In this document: in pieces, positions 25,671 through 33,642 of the stretch
Position numbering within the stretch: the first letter of the stretch is position 1
Layout: each line of letters begins with the position of its first letter
Assembly: GCA_002412715.1 (NCBI GenBank)
Contig: DHVP01000004.1
Location: 13,004 to 77,003, forward strand
Length of the DNA stretch: 64,000 nt
Origin: Deltaproteobacteria bacterium UBA5205
GTDB lineage: Bacteria > Desulfobacterota > Syntrophorhabdia > Syntrophorhabdales > Syntrophorhabdaceae
Reading direction: 5' to 3'
The notes under the pieces: model-generated
What the model was told of the DNA's origin: nothing
What the model saw: only the letters and a program-made list of their open reading frames with translations
Database searches by the model: none
Program-made: the position numbers and the translations under genes

Positions 25671-25994
25671 TTAACCATTGTCATCCAGAAGGACCAACTC
25701 GACGGTGTCGTCGGCCACAATCCGGGCGAAATACTGATCGGCGGTCACATCATAGCGGTATACGGCAACGGCAAGAAATATGATGATCGCACATGCCACG
25801 GGGCAGATTCGCCAGAACATCTTCCCGAACATATCCGTCCAGGCGGGGGCCTCCGACGCGTCCGCGATGCGGCCTATGCTGTTCATGACCCCCATTTCCC
25901 ATGAGTTGCCCGGTTCGGGCCCCCCGCGGCTCTTGTGCGTGGCGGCGAGGGCCTTTTCGAGCCTTTTGAGTTCCTCTTCCTTCAGGGATTTCAT
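25671..25994 (-). CDS. Putative anti-sigma factor, small membrane protein
   Basis: This 107-residue protein has a charged N-terminal cytoplasmic part (about 1-60), a single membrane helix (about 62-80: ICPVACAIIIFLAVAVY) and a short periplasmic tail. It lies 14 nt after the ECF sigma gene and has an AGGAGG site. Position and topology fit an anti-sigma factor. The zinc HxxxCxxC motif of classical ZAS anti-sigma factors is not present, so the assignment rests on context. Confidence 0.6.
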   Translation of the reverse strand: MKSLKEEELKRLEKALAATHKSRGGPEPGNSWEMGVMNSIGRIADASEAPAWTDMFGKMFWRICPVACAIIIFLAVAVYRYDVTADQYFARIVADDTVELVLLDDNG

Positions 25995-26008
25995 ATGACA
26001 TGCCTCCT

Positions 26009-26668
26009 TTATTTCCTGCCGGCATCTTTAAGGAGCTTACGAAGCCTGTTGCGCGACCGGAAAGAACGAATCTTCACGTTTGCCGTGCTCCATCCGAGCA
26101 GATCGGCTGTTTCCCGCACCGATAACCCTTCCATGTAGACGAGTTCCAGCACCATGCGATCTTCCGGTGTCAATCTGGCCAATGCCCAGTCAAGTACTTC
26201 CCGTGCCTCGATCTGCCTTCCGATATCATCCAGCGACCCCCCGGACGACTCGGACAGGGTATACTCGATCCATTCGCGGTGCTGGTCGCCGAGGGAACTC
26301 ATGGTCACCTCTTTCGATCGATAGGCGCGTCTCCAGTAGTCGTAGCAGGTTCGTGTCGCAATCGCCGCGATCCAATGTCTGAATCCTTCGGGCCCGCTGA
26401 ACTTCGCAAGAGACTCCCAGACCCGTATGAAGGCGTCATGAGCCACCTCTTCGGCGTCCTCATAGGGGATATGGCGATTTACGATCTTAAAGACATACAT
26501 TTTGTATTTCTTGAGAAGAAAGGCGAAGGCGTTCCTGTCCCCGTTGAGGACGCGGGTTATATATGCGGCGTCGGAGGACGCATGTTCGTCCTGTTCAATA
26601 TGATCAACCACGGCGGATACCCATACAGGTCTGTTATAACAAAGCTGACCGGCCAGGGCAAGCTCCAT
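26009..26668 (-). CDS. ECF-family RNA polymerase sigma factor
   Basis: A group IV sigma factor. Region 2 is visible in AFAFLLKKYKMYVFKIVNRH and EEVAHDAFIRVWESLAKF, then FRHWIAAIATRTCYDYWRR; region 4 in LTPEDRMVLELVYMEGLSVR and TADLLGWSTANVKIRSFRSR, a helix-turn-helix that binds the -35 box. The frame is open up to 26770, but the first residues there do not look like the family; I chose the ATG at 26668, though a GTG further in is possible. It heads a leftward operon with the membrane and CpxP-like genes and faces the efflux operon across a long inverted repeat. Confidence 0.9.
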   Translation of the reverse strand: MELALAGQLCYNRPVWVSAVVDHIEQDEHASSDAAYITRVLNGDRNAFAFLLKKYKMYVFKIVNRHIPYEDAEEVAHDAFIRVWESLAKFSGPEGFRHWIAAIATRTCYDYWRRAYRSKEVTMSSLGDQHREWIEYTLSESSGGSLDDIGRQIEAREVLDWALARLTPEDRMVLELVYMEGLSVRETADLLGWSTANVKIRSFRSRNRLRKLLKDAGRK

Positions 26669-26809
26669 ATCCAGGGGCCGCCGACCCATCGGCGGGTTTA
26701 CCGCCGTGTGAGCCCTCGATCTTGTTTCGCAAACGCCTTCCACATTCTCTCCATCACGGAGCCTTTTCACCTGCTCCTTTTCCTCTTAAGTCGTACCATC
26801 CGCAAAAAA

Positions 26810-26943
26810 GGTTACAAGAAGATGAGAAGATAGGTAATAGGTAATAGGTGATGGGTAATGGGTAAAACGAGAAACAAAAAAAGAGTCCTTCCTATAACCC
26901 ATTACCCATCACCTATTACCTATCTTCATTTCTTTTTGTAACC
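26810..26943. repeat. Long near-perfect inverted repeat (MITE-like or regulatory hairpin)
   Basis: Arms of about 50 bp start at GGTTACAA (26810) and end at TTGTAACC (26943). The inner parts carry repeats of TAGGTAATAGG, GGTGATGGG and TAATGGG and their complement. The left arm contains one extra GGTAATA unit. It separates the ECF operon from the efflux operon. Its ends resemble short terminal inverted repeats, but no transposase is present. Confidence 0.7.
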
Positions 26944-26975
26944 GATCGTGAATCTTTTACGACTTCATAGAAAGC

Positions 26976-28319
26976 ATGATGAAGAATTTGAAAACGTGGA
27001 TGAAAAATTATTATGGCAAGGAGCCCCAGATGGAAGAAGCTCATAACGAAACCTCATATATCAGGAAGATCCTCGGGTCGGCAGGACAGGGCAAGGGTCT
27101 GAAGAAAAGAACAATATGGCTTGCCTCGGCCGCGGCTGCAATCATTCTGACGGGGGCGGTTGTCCTATACGCATCGACGGGCAAATCGGAGGTTCGCTAC
27201 AGGACATCTGAGGTCAAGAAGGGCGACCTGACCGTCACCGTCACTGCCACGGGAACGCTGGAGCCTGTCGAGCAGGTTGAGGTCGGCACGGAGGTTTCGG
27301 GAACTATCAAGACGGTCTCCGTGGATTTCAACGACAAAGTGAAGGTGGGACAGGTCCTTGCAAAACTGGACACGACGAAGCTGGAGGCCCAGGTTCTCCA
27401 GTCGGAAGCGACGTTGAACTACGCACGGGCGAAGCTGCTGGAGACACAGGCTACCGTTTCCGAAACGCAAAGCAAATTGAACCGTTTTAAAGAAAGCCTC
27501 GAACTCAGCGGGGGCAAGGTTCCTTCCCGAGCCGAATACGACTCCGCGGAGGCGGCATTCAAGCGTGCCAAAGCTCAGGAGGGGACAGCCCGTGCTGATA
27601 TTGCGAAGGCTGAGGCGACCCTGAAAGCGAACAAATCCGATCTGTCGAAGGCTACCATACGTTCCACAATCAACGGGATAGTTCTGGAGCGCAAGGTCGA
27701 GCCCGGCCAAACGGTTGCGGCGTCCCTTCAAACTCCGGTATTGTTCAAGCTCGCCGAGGATTTGAGACAGATGGAGCTTCGCATCTATGTCGATGAAGCG
27801 GACGTTGGCCAGGTTACGGAAGGCCAGAGCGCCATCTTCACTGTAGATGCCTTCCCCGAAAAGGAATTCCCCGCCAAAGTCAAGGAGGCCCGTTTTGCCG
27901 CCAAAACGGAAAATAACGTGGTCACCTATGAGACAATTCTGGAAGTGGACAATACGGAGATGTTCCTTCGTCCCGGCATGACCGCTACCGCCTTTATCAC
28001 CGTGAAGAACGTCTCGGATGCCCTCCTGGTTCCCAACGCCGCCCTCAGGTTTACGCCGCCGCAGGACAAATCTCAGAAGGAAGGGTCGGGAGGAAGCCAG
28101 TTGCTGACGAGTCTTTTAAGCCGCAGGCCTCCGGGAGCGAATACGCGGCAAACGCAAAAGCCCAATGGCAGCCCCTCGGTCTGGAAGGTTGAAGGCGAAG
28201 GTATCGTTCGCGTACCGGTCAAGCCCGGCGTCACTGATGGCGCAATGACACAGATCGTTGAGGGAAATCTTGTCCCCGGGGCCATCGTGGCAACGGACAT
28301 CGTGAGGGCAAAACAATGA
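26976..28319 (+). CDS. macA: MacA-like periplasmic adaptor (HlyD/membrane fusion protein)
   Basis: The 447-residue protein links an inner-membrane ABC transporter to an outer-membrane channel. After a cytoplasmic N-terminus of about 45 residues (longer than usual) comes a membrane helix (about 47-68: IWLASAAAAIILTGAVVLYA). A lipoyl/barrel-sandwich segment (VEVGTEVSGTIKTVSV), a helical hairpin (about 135-220) and beta-barrel domains follow, with the typical GQTVAASLQTPVLF and RPGMTATAFI. It overlaps the ATPase start by 4 nt. The operon adaptor-ATPase-permease-channel matches MacAB-TolC systems, which export macrolides, toxins or siderophores; the cargo is unknown. Confidence 0.9.
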   Translation: MMKNLKTWMKNYYGKEPQMEEAHNETSYIRKILGSAGQGKGLKKRTIWLASAAAAIILTGAVVLYASTGKSEVRYRTSEVKKGDLTVTVTATGTLEPVEQVEVGTEVSGTIKTVSVDFNDKVKVGQVLAKLDTTKLEAQVLQSEATLNYARAKLLETQATVSETQSKLNRFKESLELSGGKVPSRAEYDSAEAAFKRAKAQEGTARADIAKAEATLKANKSDLSKATIRSTINGIVLERKVEPGQTVAASLQTPVLFKLAEDLRQMELRIYVDEADVGQVTEGQSAIFTVDAFPEKEFPAKVKEARFAAKTENNVVTYETILEVDNTEMFLRPGMTATAFITVKNVSDALLVPNAALRFTPPQDKSQKEGSGGSQLLTSLLSRRPPGANTRQTQKPNGSPSVWKVEGEGIVRVPVKPGVTDGAMTQIVEGNLVPGAIVATDIVRAKQ

Positions 28320-29053
28320 AGGAACAGATGAATGAGATAGCGCAGAAACCAGGTGAGCCTCTTATCGAACTCATGGGCATCACAAAGGTATACGGCAAGG
28401 GACAGGCCGCCCTGCAGGCATTGAGAGGAATCGATCTGTCCGTTTACGAAGGCGACTTCGTGGCCGTGATGGGGCCGAGCGGCTGCGGAAAATCAACATG
28501 CATGAATCTGCTTGGATGTCTCGACACCCCGACGAGCGGCCGGTACCTCTTCAAGGGGATAGACATCGGGGACCTGTCGCGCAACCAGAGGGCATTGCTC
28601 AGGCGCCACTATCTGGGTTTTGTCTTCCAGGGGTTCAACCTTCTCAGCCGGACATCGGCCTTAGAGAATGTTGAGCTGCCTCTCCTGTACAGGGGCACTC
28701 CCCATTCCCAGCGCAGACAGATCGCCAGCGACGCACTGAATGCGGTGGGCCTTGCCGGGTGGGAGCACCACACTCCGGCAGAGCTCTCCGGAGGGCAGCA
28801 GCAGCGGGTAGCCATAGCACGGGCTATCGCAACCTCGCCAACGGTCCTGCTTGCAGATGAGCCCACAGGCAACCTCGATTCCGTTCGCAGCAGGGAGATT
28901 ATGGAACTTCTTTCGACGCTCAACACGGACAGGGGCATCACAGTTATGATGGTCACCCATGAGCCGGACATGGCGGAATATGCGAGCCGCACGGTACGTT
29001 TCCGGGATGGCCTCATCGCTTCCGACAGACGTGGCAGGGAGGTGGTGCAATGA
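28316..29053 (+). CDS. MacB-type ABC transporter ATP-binding protein
   Basis: This 245-residue cytoplasmic ATPase belongs to the LolD/MacB/FtsE group. Walker A is GPSGCGKST near residue 59, the Q-loop reads FVFQGFNLL, the signature LSGGQQQRVAIARAI and Walker B VLLADEPTGNLDS are intact, and the H-loop His is in VTHEPD. In MacB the ATPase and permease are one chain, but here they are separate genes that overlap by 4 nt, as in LolCDE or YknYZ. The start ATG lies in the last codons of the adaptor gene (ATGA overlap). Confidence 0.93.
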   Translation: MKEQMNEIAQKPGEPLIELMGITKVYGKGQAALQALRGIDLSVYEGDFVAVMGPSGCGKSTCMNLLGCLDTPTSGRYLFKGIDIGDLSRNQRALLRRHYLGFVFQGFNLLSRTSALENVELPLLYRGTPHSQRRQIASDALNAVGLAGWEHHTPAELSGGQQQRVAIARAIATSPTVLLADEPTGNLDSVRSREIMELLSTLNTDRGITVMMVTHEPDMAEYASRTVRFRDGLIASDRRGREVVQ

Positions 29054-30258
29054 TAGGGAACGCGCTTATACTGGCACTTCGGGCGATCCGGCGCAACAAA
29101 ATGCGTTCGTTCCTGACGATGCTCGGCATTGTCATCGGTGTCGCGGCTGTCATCACTCTCGTAACGGTGGGAGGCGGGGCAACGGCGAAGGTGACCGAGG
29201 ATATCGCCAAACTCGGCAGCAATCTGCTCATGGTTACGCCCGGCCAGATGAGGGGCGGGGGCGGCGGGCATGGAACGGCCAAATCCTTCGACGTGGATGA
29301 CGCAAAGGCCATTACCCGTGAGATAGGTTCTCTTAAGGCGGTTGCCCCGTCCTCTTCCTCGACGGCAATGGCAGTGTTCGGATCAAAGAGCTGGTCGACA
29401 CTGGTTACCGGTGTCGAGAACGGTTTTCTGAAGGTGAAGGACTGGTCGGTGGAGGAAGGGAGGGAGTTTTCAGACGGGGAGATCCGTTCGGGAACTGCCG
29501 TGTGCATACTGGGGGCGACGGCGAAGAAAGAGCTCTTCGGCGAGCAGACGCCTGTCGAACAGAGGATTCGGATCAAGGGTATTTCCTTCGAGGTTGTGGG
29601 CATACTGACTGCCAAAGGCCAGTCCACCACGGGGAGGGATCAGGATGACCTTATCATCATGCCGCTGCGAGCTTTTCAACGGCGCATTTCAGGAAATGAA
29701 GATATCAGCCTGATTCAGGTTTCAGTTGAGGACGGGGCTTCCACGGAAAAGGCCCAGCAGGACATCGAAGGCCTGCTTAGGGAGCGCCGGCGTATTTCAA
29801 CACTTAAGGCGAACGACTTTCAAATCAGGGACATGAAGGAACTGGCGAGTACGATGCTCGCTACGACGCAGCTGCTTACAACGCTTCTCGGCGCGGTGGC
29901 GGCCGTAAGCCTTCTGGTTGGAGGCATCGGGATCATGAACATCATGCTCGTCTCCGTGACGGAACGGACACGGGAGATCGGCACCCGCCTGGCTATAGGC
30001 GCGCTGGAGCGTGAAGTCCTCCTGCAGTTCCTCGTCGAGGCGATGGTGCTTTCCGCATTCGGTGGTTTTTTCGGGATCATACTGGCCCTTATTACGTCCG
30101 CCGTCCTGGTTCGCATCCTTGACGTGCCTTTTGTCTGGAACACAGGGATCATTTTCATCGCCTTTGTTTTTTCGGCGGCGGTCGGGCTTATATTCGGCTA
30201 CGTCCCGGCACATAAAGCGGCAAGTCTCGACCCGATCGAGGCGCTTCGACACGAGTAG
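29050..30258 (+). CDS. MacB-like ABC transporter permease (FtsX family)
   Basis: The 402-residue permease has the MacB topology: an N-terminal membrane helix (about 15-40: RNKMRSFLTMLGIVIGVAAV), a large periplasmic domain (about 45-275) and three C-terminal helices (about 280-395, including LLVGGIGIMNIMLVSVTERT and the REIGTRLAIGA motif). The type VII mechanotransmission design couples cytoplasmic ATP hydrolysis to periplasmic movement. It sits between the ATPase (4-nt overlap) and the channel gene (9 nt). Confidence 0.92.
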   Translation: MIGNALILALRAIRRNKMRSFLTMLGIVIGVAAVITLVTVGGGATAKVTEDIAKLGSNLLMVTPGQMRGGGGGHGTAKSFDVDDAKAITREIGSLKAVAPSSSSTAMAVFGSKSWSTLVTGVENGFLKVKDWSVEEGREFSDGEIRSGTAVCILGATAKKELFGEQTPVEQRIRIKGISFEVVGILTAKGQSTTGRDQDDLIIMPLRAFQRRISGNEDISLIQVSVEDGASTEKAQQDIEGLLRERRRISTLKANDFQIRDMKELASTMLATTQLLTTLLGAVAAVSLLVGGIGIMNIMLVSVTERTREIGTRLAIGALEREVLLQFLVEAMVLSAFGGFFGIILALITSAVLVRILDVPFVWNTGIIFIAFVFSAAVGLIFGYVPAHKAASLDPIEALRHE

Positions 30259-30267
30259 GAAGATAGC

Positions 30268-31770
30268 ATGATCAAGATGGAGGACATAGCGACCATGAAC
30301 GTCAAAGAGAGAATCCTGAAGTACGCGGCAATCTTCGCAGCTGTTGTCATGCTGGCCGGATGCGCGACAGTCGGGCCCGATTACGCAGCACCGGATACAA
30401 AGGCCCCCGATAAATGGAATACCGCCGTGCCTGCCGGCAGCGGCGCCGCGGACACATCCCGCGATTCTCTTGCGTCGTGGTGGGCGAACCTAGACGACCC
30501 CGCCCTTGTAGCGCTCATCGATGTTGCTCTCAGGAACAATAAAGACCTCAAGCAGGCGAAGGCACGTATACGGGAAGCCAGGGCCCAGCGGGGTGTCGTC
30601 GAAGCAAGACTCCTGCCTTCGGCAGACGCCTCAGGTTCCTACACGTTGTCCCGGACAGAAAACAATTCCGAGGCGGGAACGACCAGGAACCTTTTTGCCG
30701 CGGGTCTCGATGCCGGATGGGAGATCGATCTTTTCGGCGGCCTCAGAAGGGCCACGGAGGCGTCACAGGCTGCCTACGAAGCATCTCAGGAGGACTACCT
30801 GATGGTTCATGTGAGCCTGGCGGCGGAGGTTGCCCTCAATTATATCGATGTGCGGACGCTCCAGGAGAGGCTCGCGATCGTCGAAGAAAACCTGAAGCTT
30901 CAAACGGAGACCTATGAATTGACGACGTATCGTCTCAAGGCCGGCCTTGTAACGCAACTCGACGTGGACCGCGCGAAAACGAACATGGAAGAGACCCGCG
31001 CATCTGTCCCGACGCTGGTCACCCGTCTGGCCGCCGCCAGGAACAGGCTCTCCGCCCTCATGGGAGAATATCCCGGCTACGCCGACCCGCAGGTCGCCGA
31101 CCCCAAAACACTTCCGATAGCCCCCCTCGAAATAGCATTGGGCGTACCCGCGGAAACACTTCGCCGCCGCCCCGACATCCGCAGCGCCGAGAGGGAACTG
31201 GCAGCGCAAACCGCACGGATAGGTGTGGCAACCGCCGATCTGTATCCGAAACTGAGCCTCAACGGTTCCATAGGTATCGATGCCTCCAGCTTCGCTGGCC
31301 TCTTCTCGGCCAATAGCCGCGGCGCCGCCATAGGCCCAAGGTTTACCTGGAACATCTTCAGCGCAGGCGCGGTGCGCAGCAATATCGAAATCCAGAATGC
31401 AAAACAGGAACAGGCGCTTCTCCAGTATGAGAACACCATCCTCCTGGCCCTGGAAGAAGCCGAAAACGCCATAACCGCCTATGTCAACGAACAAAAGCGC
31501 GCCCAATCGCTGAACGACGCCCTGCTGTCCGCCACCAGTTCAACAAATCTGGCATTGAATCAATACCAATCCGGCCTTATCGATTTTCAAGGCGTACTCG
31601 ACGCCCAGAGGACCTTGCTTTCCGTAAAAGACAACCTGGCAGTAAGCAAGGGAACCGTGATAGCCAACCTGGTACGCCTTTACAAGGCCCTCGGCGGCGG
31701 CTGGACCCCCGCGGCAATCCCTGTCCGGCAAGGTTCTTCCGCCAATGGAGAAAAAGAGAAGAAGGGGTAA
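30268..31770 (+). CDS. NodT-family outer-membrane efflux lipoprotein (TolC-like)
   Basis: This 500-residue outer-membrane factor has a lipoprotein signal ending MLAGC, followed by the family start TVGPDYAAP and DKWNTAVP. Two OEP repeats follow (about 65-260 and 275-480), with GWEIDLFGGLRRATEASQAA, RRRPDIRSAERELAAQTARI and LALEEAENAITAYVNEQKRA. It completes the tripartite pump. I start at the ATG at 30268 with an AGGA site; an ATG at 30295 is an alternative. A hairpin overlaps the stop codon. Confidence 0.93.
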   Translation: MIKMEDIATMNVKERILKYAAIFAAVVMLAGCATVGPDYAAPDTKAPDKWNTAVPAGSGAADTSRDSLASWWANLDDPALVALIDVALRNNKDLKQAKARIREARAQRGVVEARLLPSADASGSYTLSRTENNSEAGTTRNLFAAGLDAGWEIDLFGGLRRATEASQAAYEASQEDYLMVHVSLAAEVALNYIDVRTLQERLAIVEENLKLQTETYELTTYRLKAGLVTQLDVDRAKTNMEETRASVPTLVTRLAAARNRLSALMGEYPGYADPQVADPKTLPIAPLEIALGVPAETLRRRPDIRSAERELAAQTARIGVATADLYPKLSLNGSIGIDASSFAGLFSANSRGAAIGPRFTWNIFSAGAVRSNIEIQNAKQEQALLQYENTILLALEEAENAITAYVNEQKRAQSLNDALLSATSSTNLALNQYQSGLIDFQGVLDAQRTLLSVKDNLAVSKGTVIANLVRLYKALGGGWTPAAIPVRQGSSANGEKEKKG

Positions 31771-31780
31771 CGTTCCCCTT
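31762..31780 (+). terminator. Candidate terminator hairpin of the efflux operon
   Basis: Arms AAGGGG (31762-31767) and CCCCTT (31775-31780) flank the stop codon TAA, followed by a short T-rich stretch. The stem is short, so confidence is moderate. Confidence 0.4.
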
Positions 31781-31882
31781 TATTACTGAGATTCCATAGT
31801 GTATACTATCCCCGTTTCTGGGAGAACCTCGCATCGTCTTCCCCTGCGTACGTCTGACATGCAATTTTCCTGTAATCTTTTG

Positions 31883-31910
31883 TTGACTTAAGTGATTGAT
31901 TAAGTAAAAT
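31883..31910 (+). promoter_or_regulatory. Candidate sigma-70 promoter of the exopolysaccharide locus
   Basis: TTGACT (31883-31888), 16 nt and TAAAAT (31905-31910) lie about 380 nt before the first gene, in a gap of 522 nt (31771-32292) without a gene. The rest of the gap holds the inverted repeat and ops element listed next, and a 12-bp palindrome TTCTCATGAGAA at 32227-32238. Confidence 0.45.
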
Positions 31911-31921
31911 ATCAAACATAG

Positions 31922-31947
31922 ATGTAATGTATTCGAAAACATTACAT
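31922..31947. promoter_or_regulatory. Inverted repeat just after the locus promoter, possible operator
   Basis: ATGTAATGT (31922-31930) and ACATTACAT (31939-31947) are perfect 9-bp arms around an 8-nt loop. They fall at or just past the expected start point of the candidate promoter, a usual place for a repressor site. An RNA hairpin is the other reading. Confidence 0.4.
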
Positions 31948-32206
31948 AAAATGTGGTCGGAGCAACGAAGGTTTCCGGTCCTTAGCACCTGTTCATGTTG
32001 GGCACGACGCAACTCCGATATGAACAACGACAACGGGGCAGTTATCAAGTGTTTAGCTAACCCTGTTCACCATGATCATTGATAAAGCCGCCCCAGTATT
32101 TAATGCACGGGTTACTCACCGACCCTGTGCCAGGCATTAAAGCAATTTGCTAGTGAAGGCATCATGAAAACTGAGCCCCATTCCATGGCGCCAAATTCCC
32201 GCCGCT

Positions 32207-32219
32207 GGCGGTAGCCTGT
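32207..32219 (+). promoter_or_regulatory. ops element (RfaH/NusG-paralog recruitment site)
   Basis: The sequence GGCGGTAGCCTGT fits the ops consensus GGCGGTAGNNTNN exactly. The inner part GGC-GGTA-GCC can form the small non-template hairpin that RfaH reads, and CCGCC-GCT-GGCGG makes a 5-bp stem just before it. It lies in the untranslated leader, 73 nt before the first gene of a locus of about 28 kb, the expected position for an anti-polarity signal. No RfaH or LoaP gene is in the window. Confidence 0.7.
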
Positions 32220-32292
32220 TTCAAATTTCTCATGAGAACTTGTCCAGACGAACCATACGCTTTGATGTGAAAGCCTCATATAAGGAGCCCTT

Positions 32293-33642
32293 ATGCCTCA
32301 GAGCCTTATAAAAAAGATCACCGGCCGATCGGCTAGAATAGGTGTCATCGGTCTTGGGTATGTTGGTCTGCCTCTGGTAATCGAATTCTTCAAGAGCGGT
32401 TTCGATGTCACCGGGTTCGATGTTGACGCGAGGAAGGTAAAGGCTCTGGACAGGGGAGAGAGGTATATAAAGCACGTCGACATCTCGCCGCTTATAGTGG
32501 GTCGGTCGGAAAAGGCGTTTACAGGAAAAGAGAGAAAGCAGCAGTCCAATCCGAAGAGCGGTTCCTTCAGACCAACCACCGATTTCACATGCCTGGAAGA
32601 AATGAACTGCATCGTCATTTGCGTACCCACGCCCTTAACTAAATATCGCGAGCCCGACCTTTCCTACGTCCTGGAGACAACTAAGACTATTGCCCGGTAT
32701 CTGCGTAAAGGCCAACTCATCGTCCTGGAGTCTACCACTTATCCCGGCACCACCGACGAAGATATGCGGACGGTATTGGAGAAAACTGGTCTCAAGGCAG
32801 GCAGGGATTTCTTCCTGGCCTTTTCCCCTGAACGCGAAGACCCTAATAACAGGGAGTACCGGACGGGTACGATCCCCAAGGTCGTCGGAGGATATACTAA
32901 AAAATGTCTCGCCGCCGCGGTGGCGCTTTACGATACTATCGTGCTGAAAACAGTTCCTGTCTCTTCAACACGGGTCGCAGAGGCGACAAAGCTTATCGAG
33001 AATATATACCGCAGTGTAAACATAGCCCTGGTCAACGAACTGAAGGTTCTCTTTGACAGGATGGGAATAGACATCTGGGAAGCTATAGATGCAGCAAAAA
33101 CAAAGCCATTCGGCTTCCAGGCCTTCTATCCCGGCCCCGGCCTCGGCGGCCATTGTATACCTATAGATCCCTTTTACCTCACCTGGAAGGCAAGGGAGTA
33201 CGGCTTTTCGACTCGTTTCATAGAACTTGCCGGTGAGATCAATACATCCATGCCCGACTATGTGGTATCGAAGGTGGTTAAGGCATTGAACGATGTAAGG
33301 AAGCACGTGAAGGACTCTAGAATACTCATGCTCGGGCTCTCCTACAAGGCAAACATAGATGATGACAGGGAATCCCCCGCCTACCGTTTGATGGAAAAGC
33401 TGGAAGAAATGGGCGCAAAGGTTTCATACAACGACCCCTACATACCGGTAATAAAGCCAACTCGTGAATTCTCAAAATTAGCCGGCAGAAAATCCGTAGA
33501 GATCACCGATGATTACGACCTTTTGCTCATTACTACAGCACACGATGAGTATTCGGGAACCGATTTCACCTCTTTCGGTGTTCCCGTGGTAGATACGAGA
33601 GATGTCATTAAAAAGAAAAGCAGGCTTGTTTATAGGGCGTAG
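32293..33642 (+). CDS. UDP-N-acetyl-hexosamine 6-dehydrogenase (WecC/WbpA type)
   Basis: This 449-residue enzyme oxidises the C6 hydroxyl of a UDP-HexNAc to a uronic acid using NAD. Seen are the Rossmann motif GVIGLGYVGLPL (about 17-28), the loop ESTTYPGTTDE, FSPEREDPNN, and the catalytic Cys in PGLGGHCIPIDPFYL, then the C-terminal UDP-binding domain (LGLSYKANIDDDRESPA). The FSPER and GHCIPIDP motifs place it with UDP-GlcNAc/ManNAc dehydrogenases rather than UDP-glucose dehydrogenase. With the WecB epimerase downstream, UDP-ManNAc is a likely substrate. It opens the exopolysaccharide locus after the ops leader. Confidence 0.9.
   Translation: MPQSLIKKITGRSARIGVIGLGYVGLPLVIEFFKSGFDVTGFDVDARKVKALDRGERYIKHVDISPLIVGRSEKAFTGKERKQQSNPKSGSFRPTTDFTCLEEMNCIVICVPTPLTKYREPDLSYVLETTKTIARYLRKGQLIVLESTTYPGTTDEDMRTVLEKTGLKAGRDFFLAFSPEREDPNNREYRTGTIPKVVGGYTKKCLAAAVALYDTIVLKTVPVSSTRVAEATKLIENIYRSVNIALVNELKVLFDRMGIDIWEAIDAAKTKPFGFQAFYPGPGLGGHCIPIDPFYLTWKAREYGFSTRFIELAGEINTSMPDYVVSKVVKALNDVRKHVKDSRILMLGLSYKANIDDDRESPAYRLMEKLEEMGAKVSYNDPYIPVIKPTREFSKLAGRKSVEITDDYDLLLITTAHDEYSGTDFTSFGVPVVDTRDVIKKKSRLVYRA

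Noticed and set aside
26831..26930. Short direct repeats (TAGGTAA, GGGTAATGGG) that might suggest a CRISPR-like array
   Set aside because: No regular repeat-spacer pattern and no cas genes; the repeats are arms of one inverted repeat.
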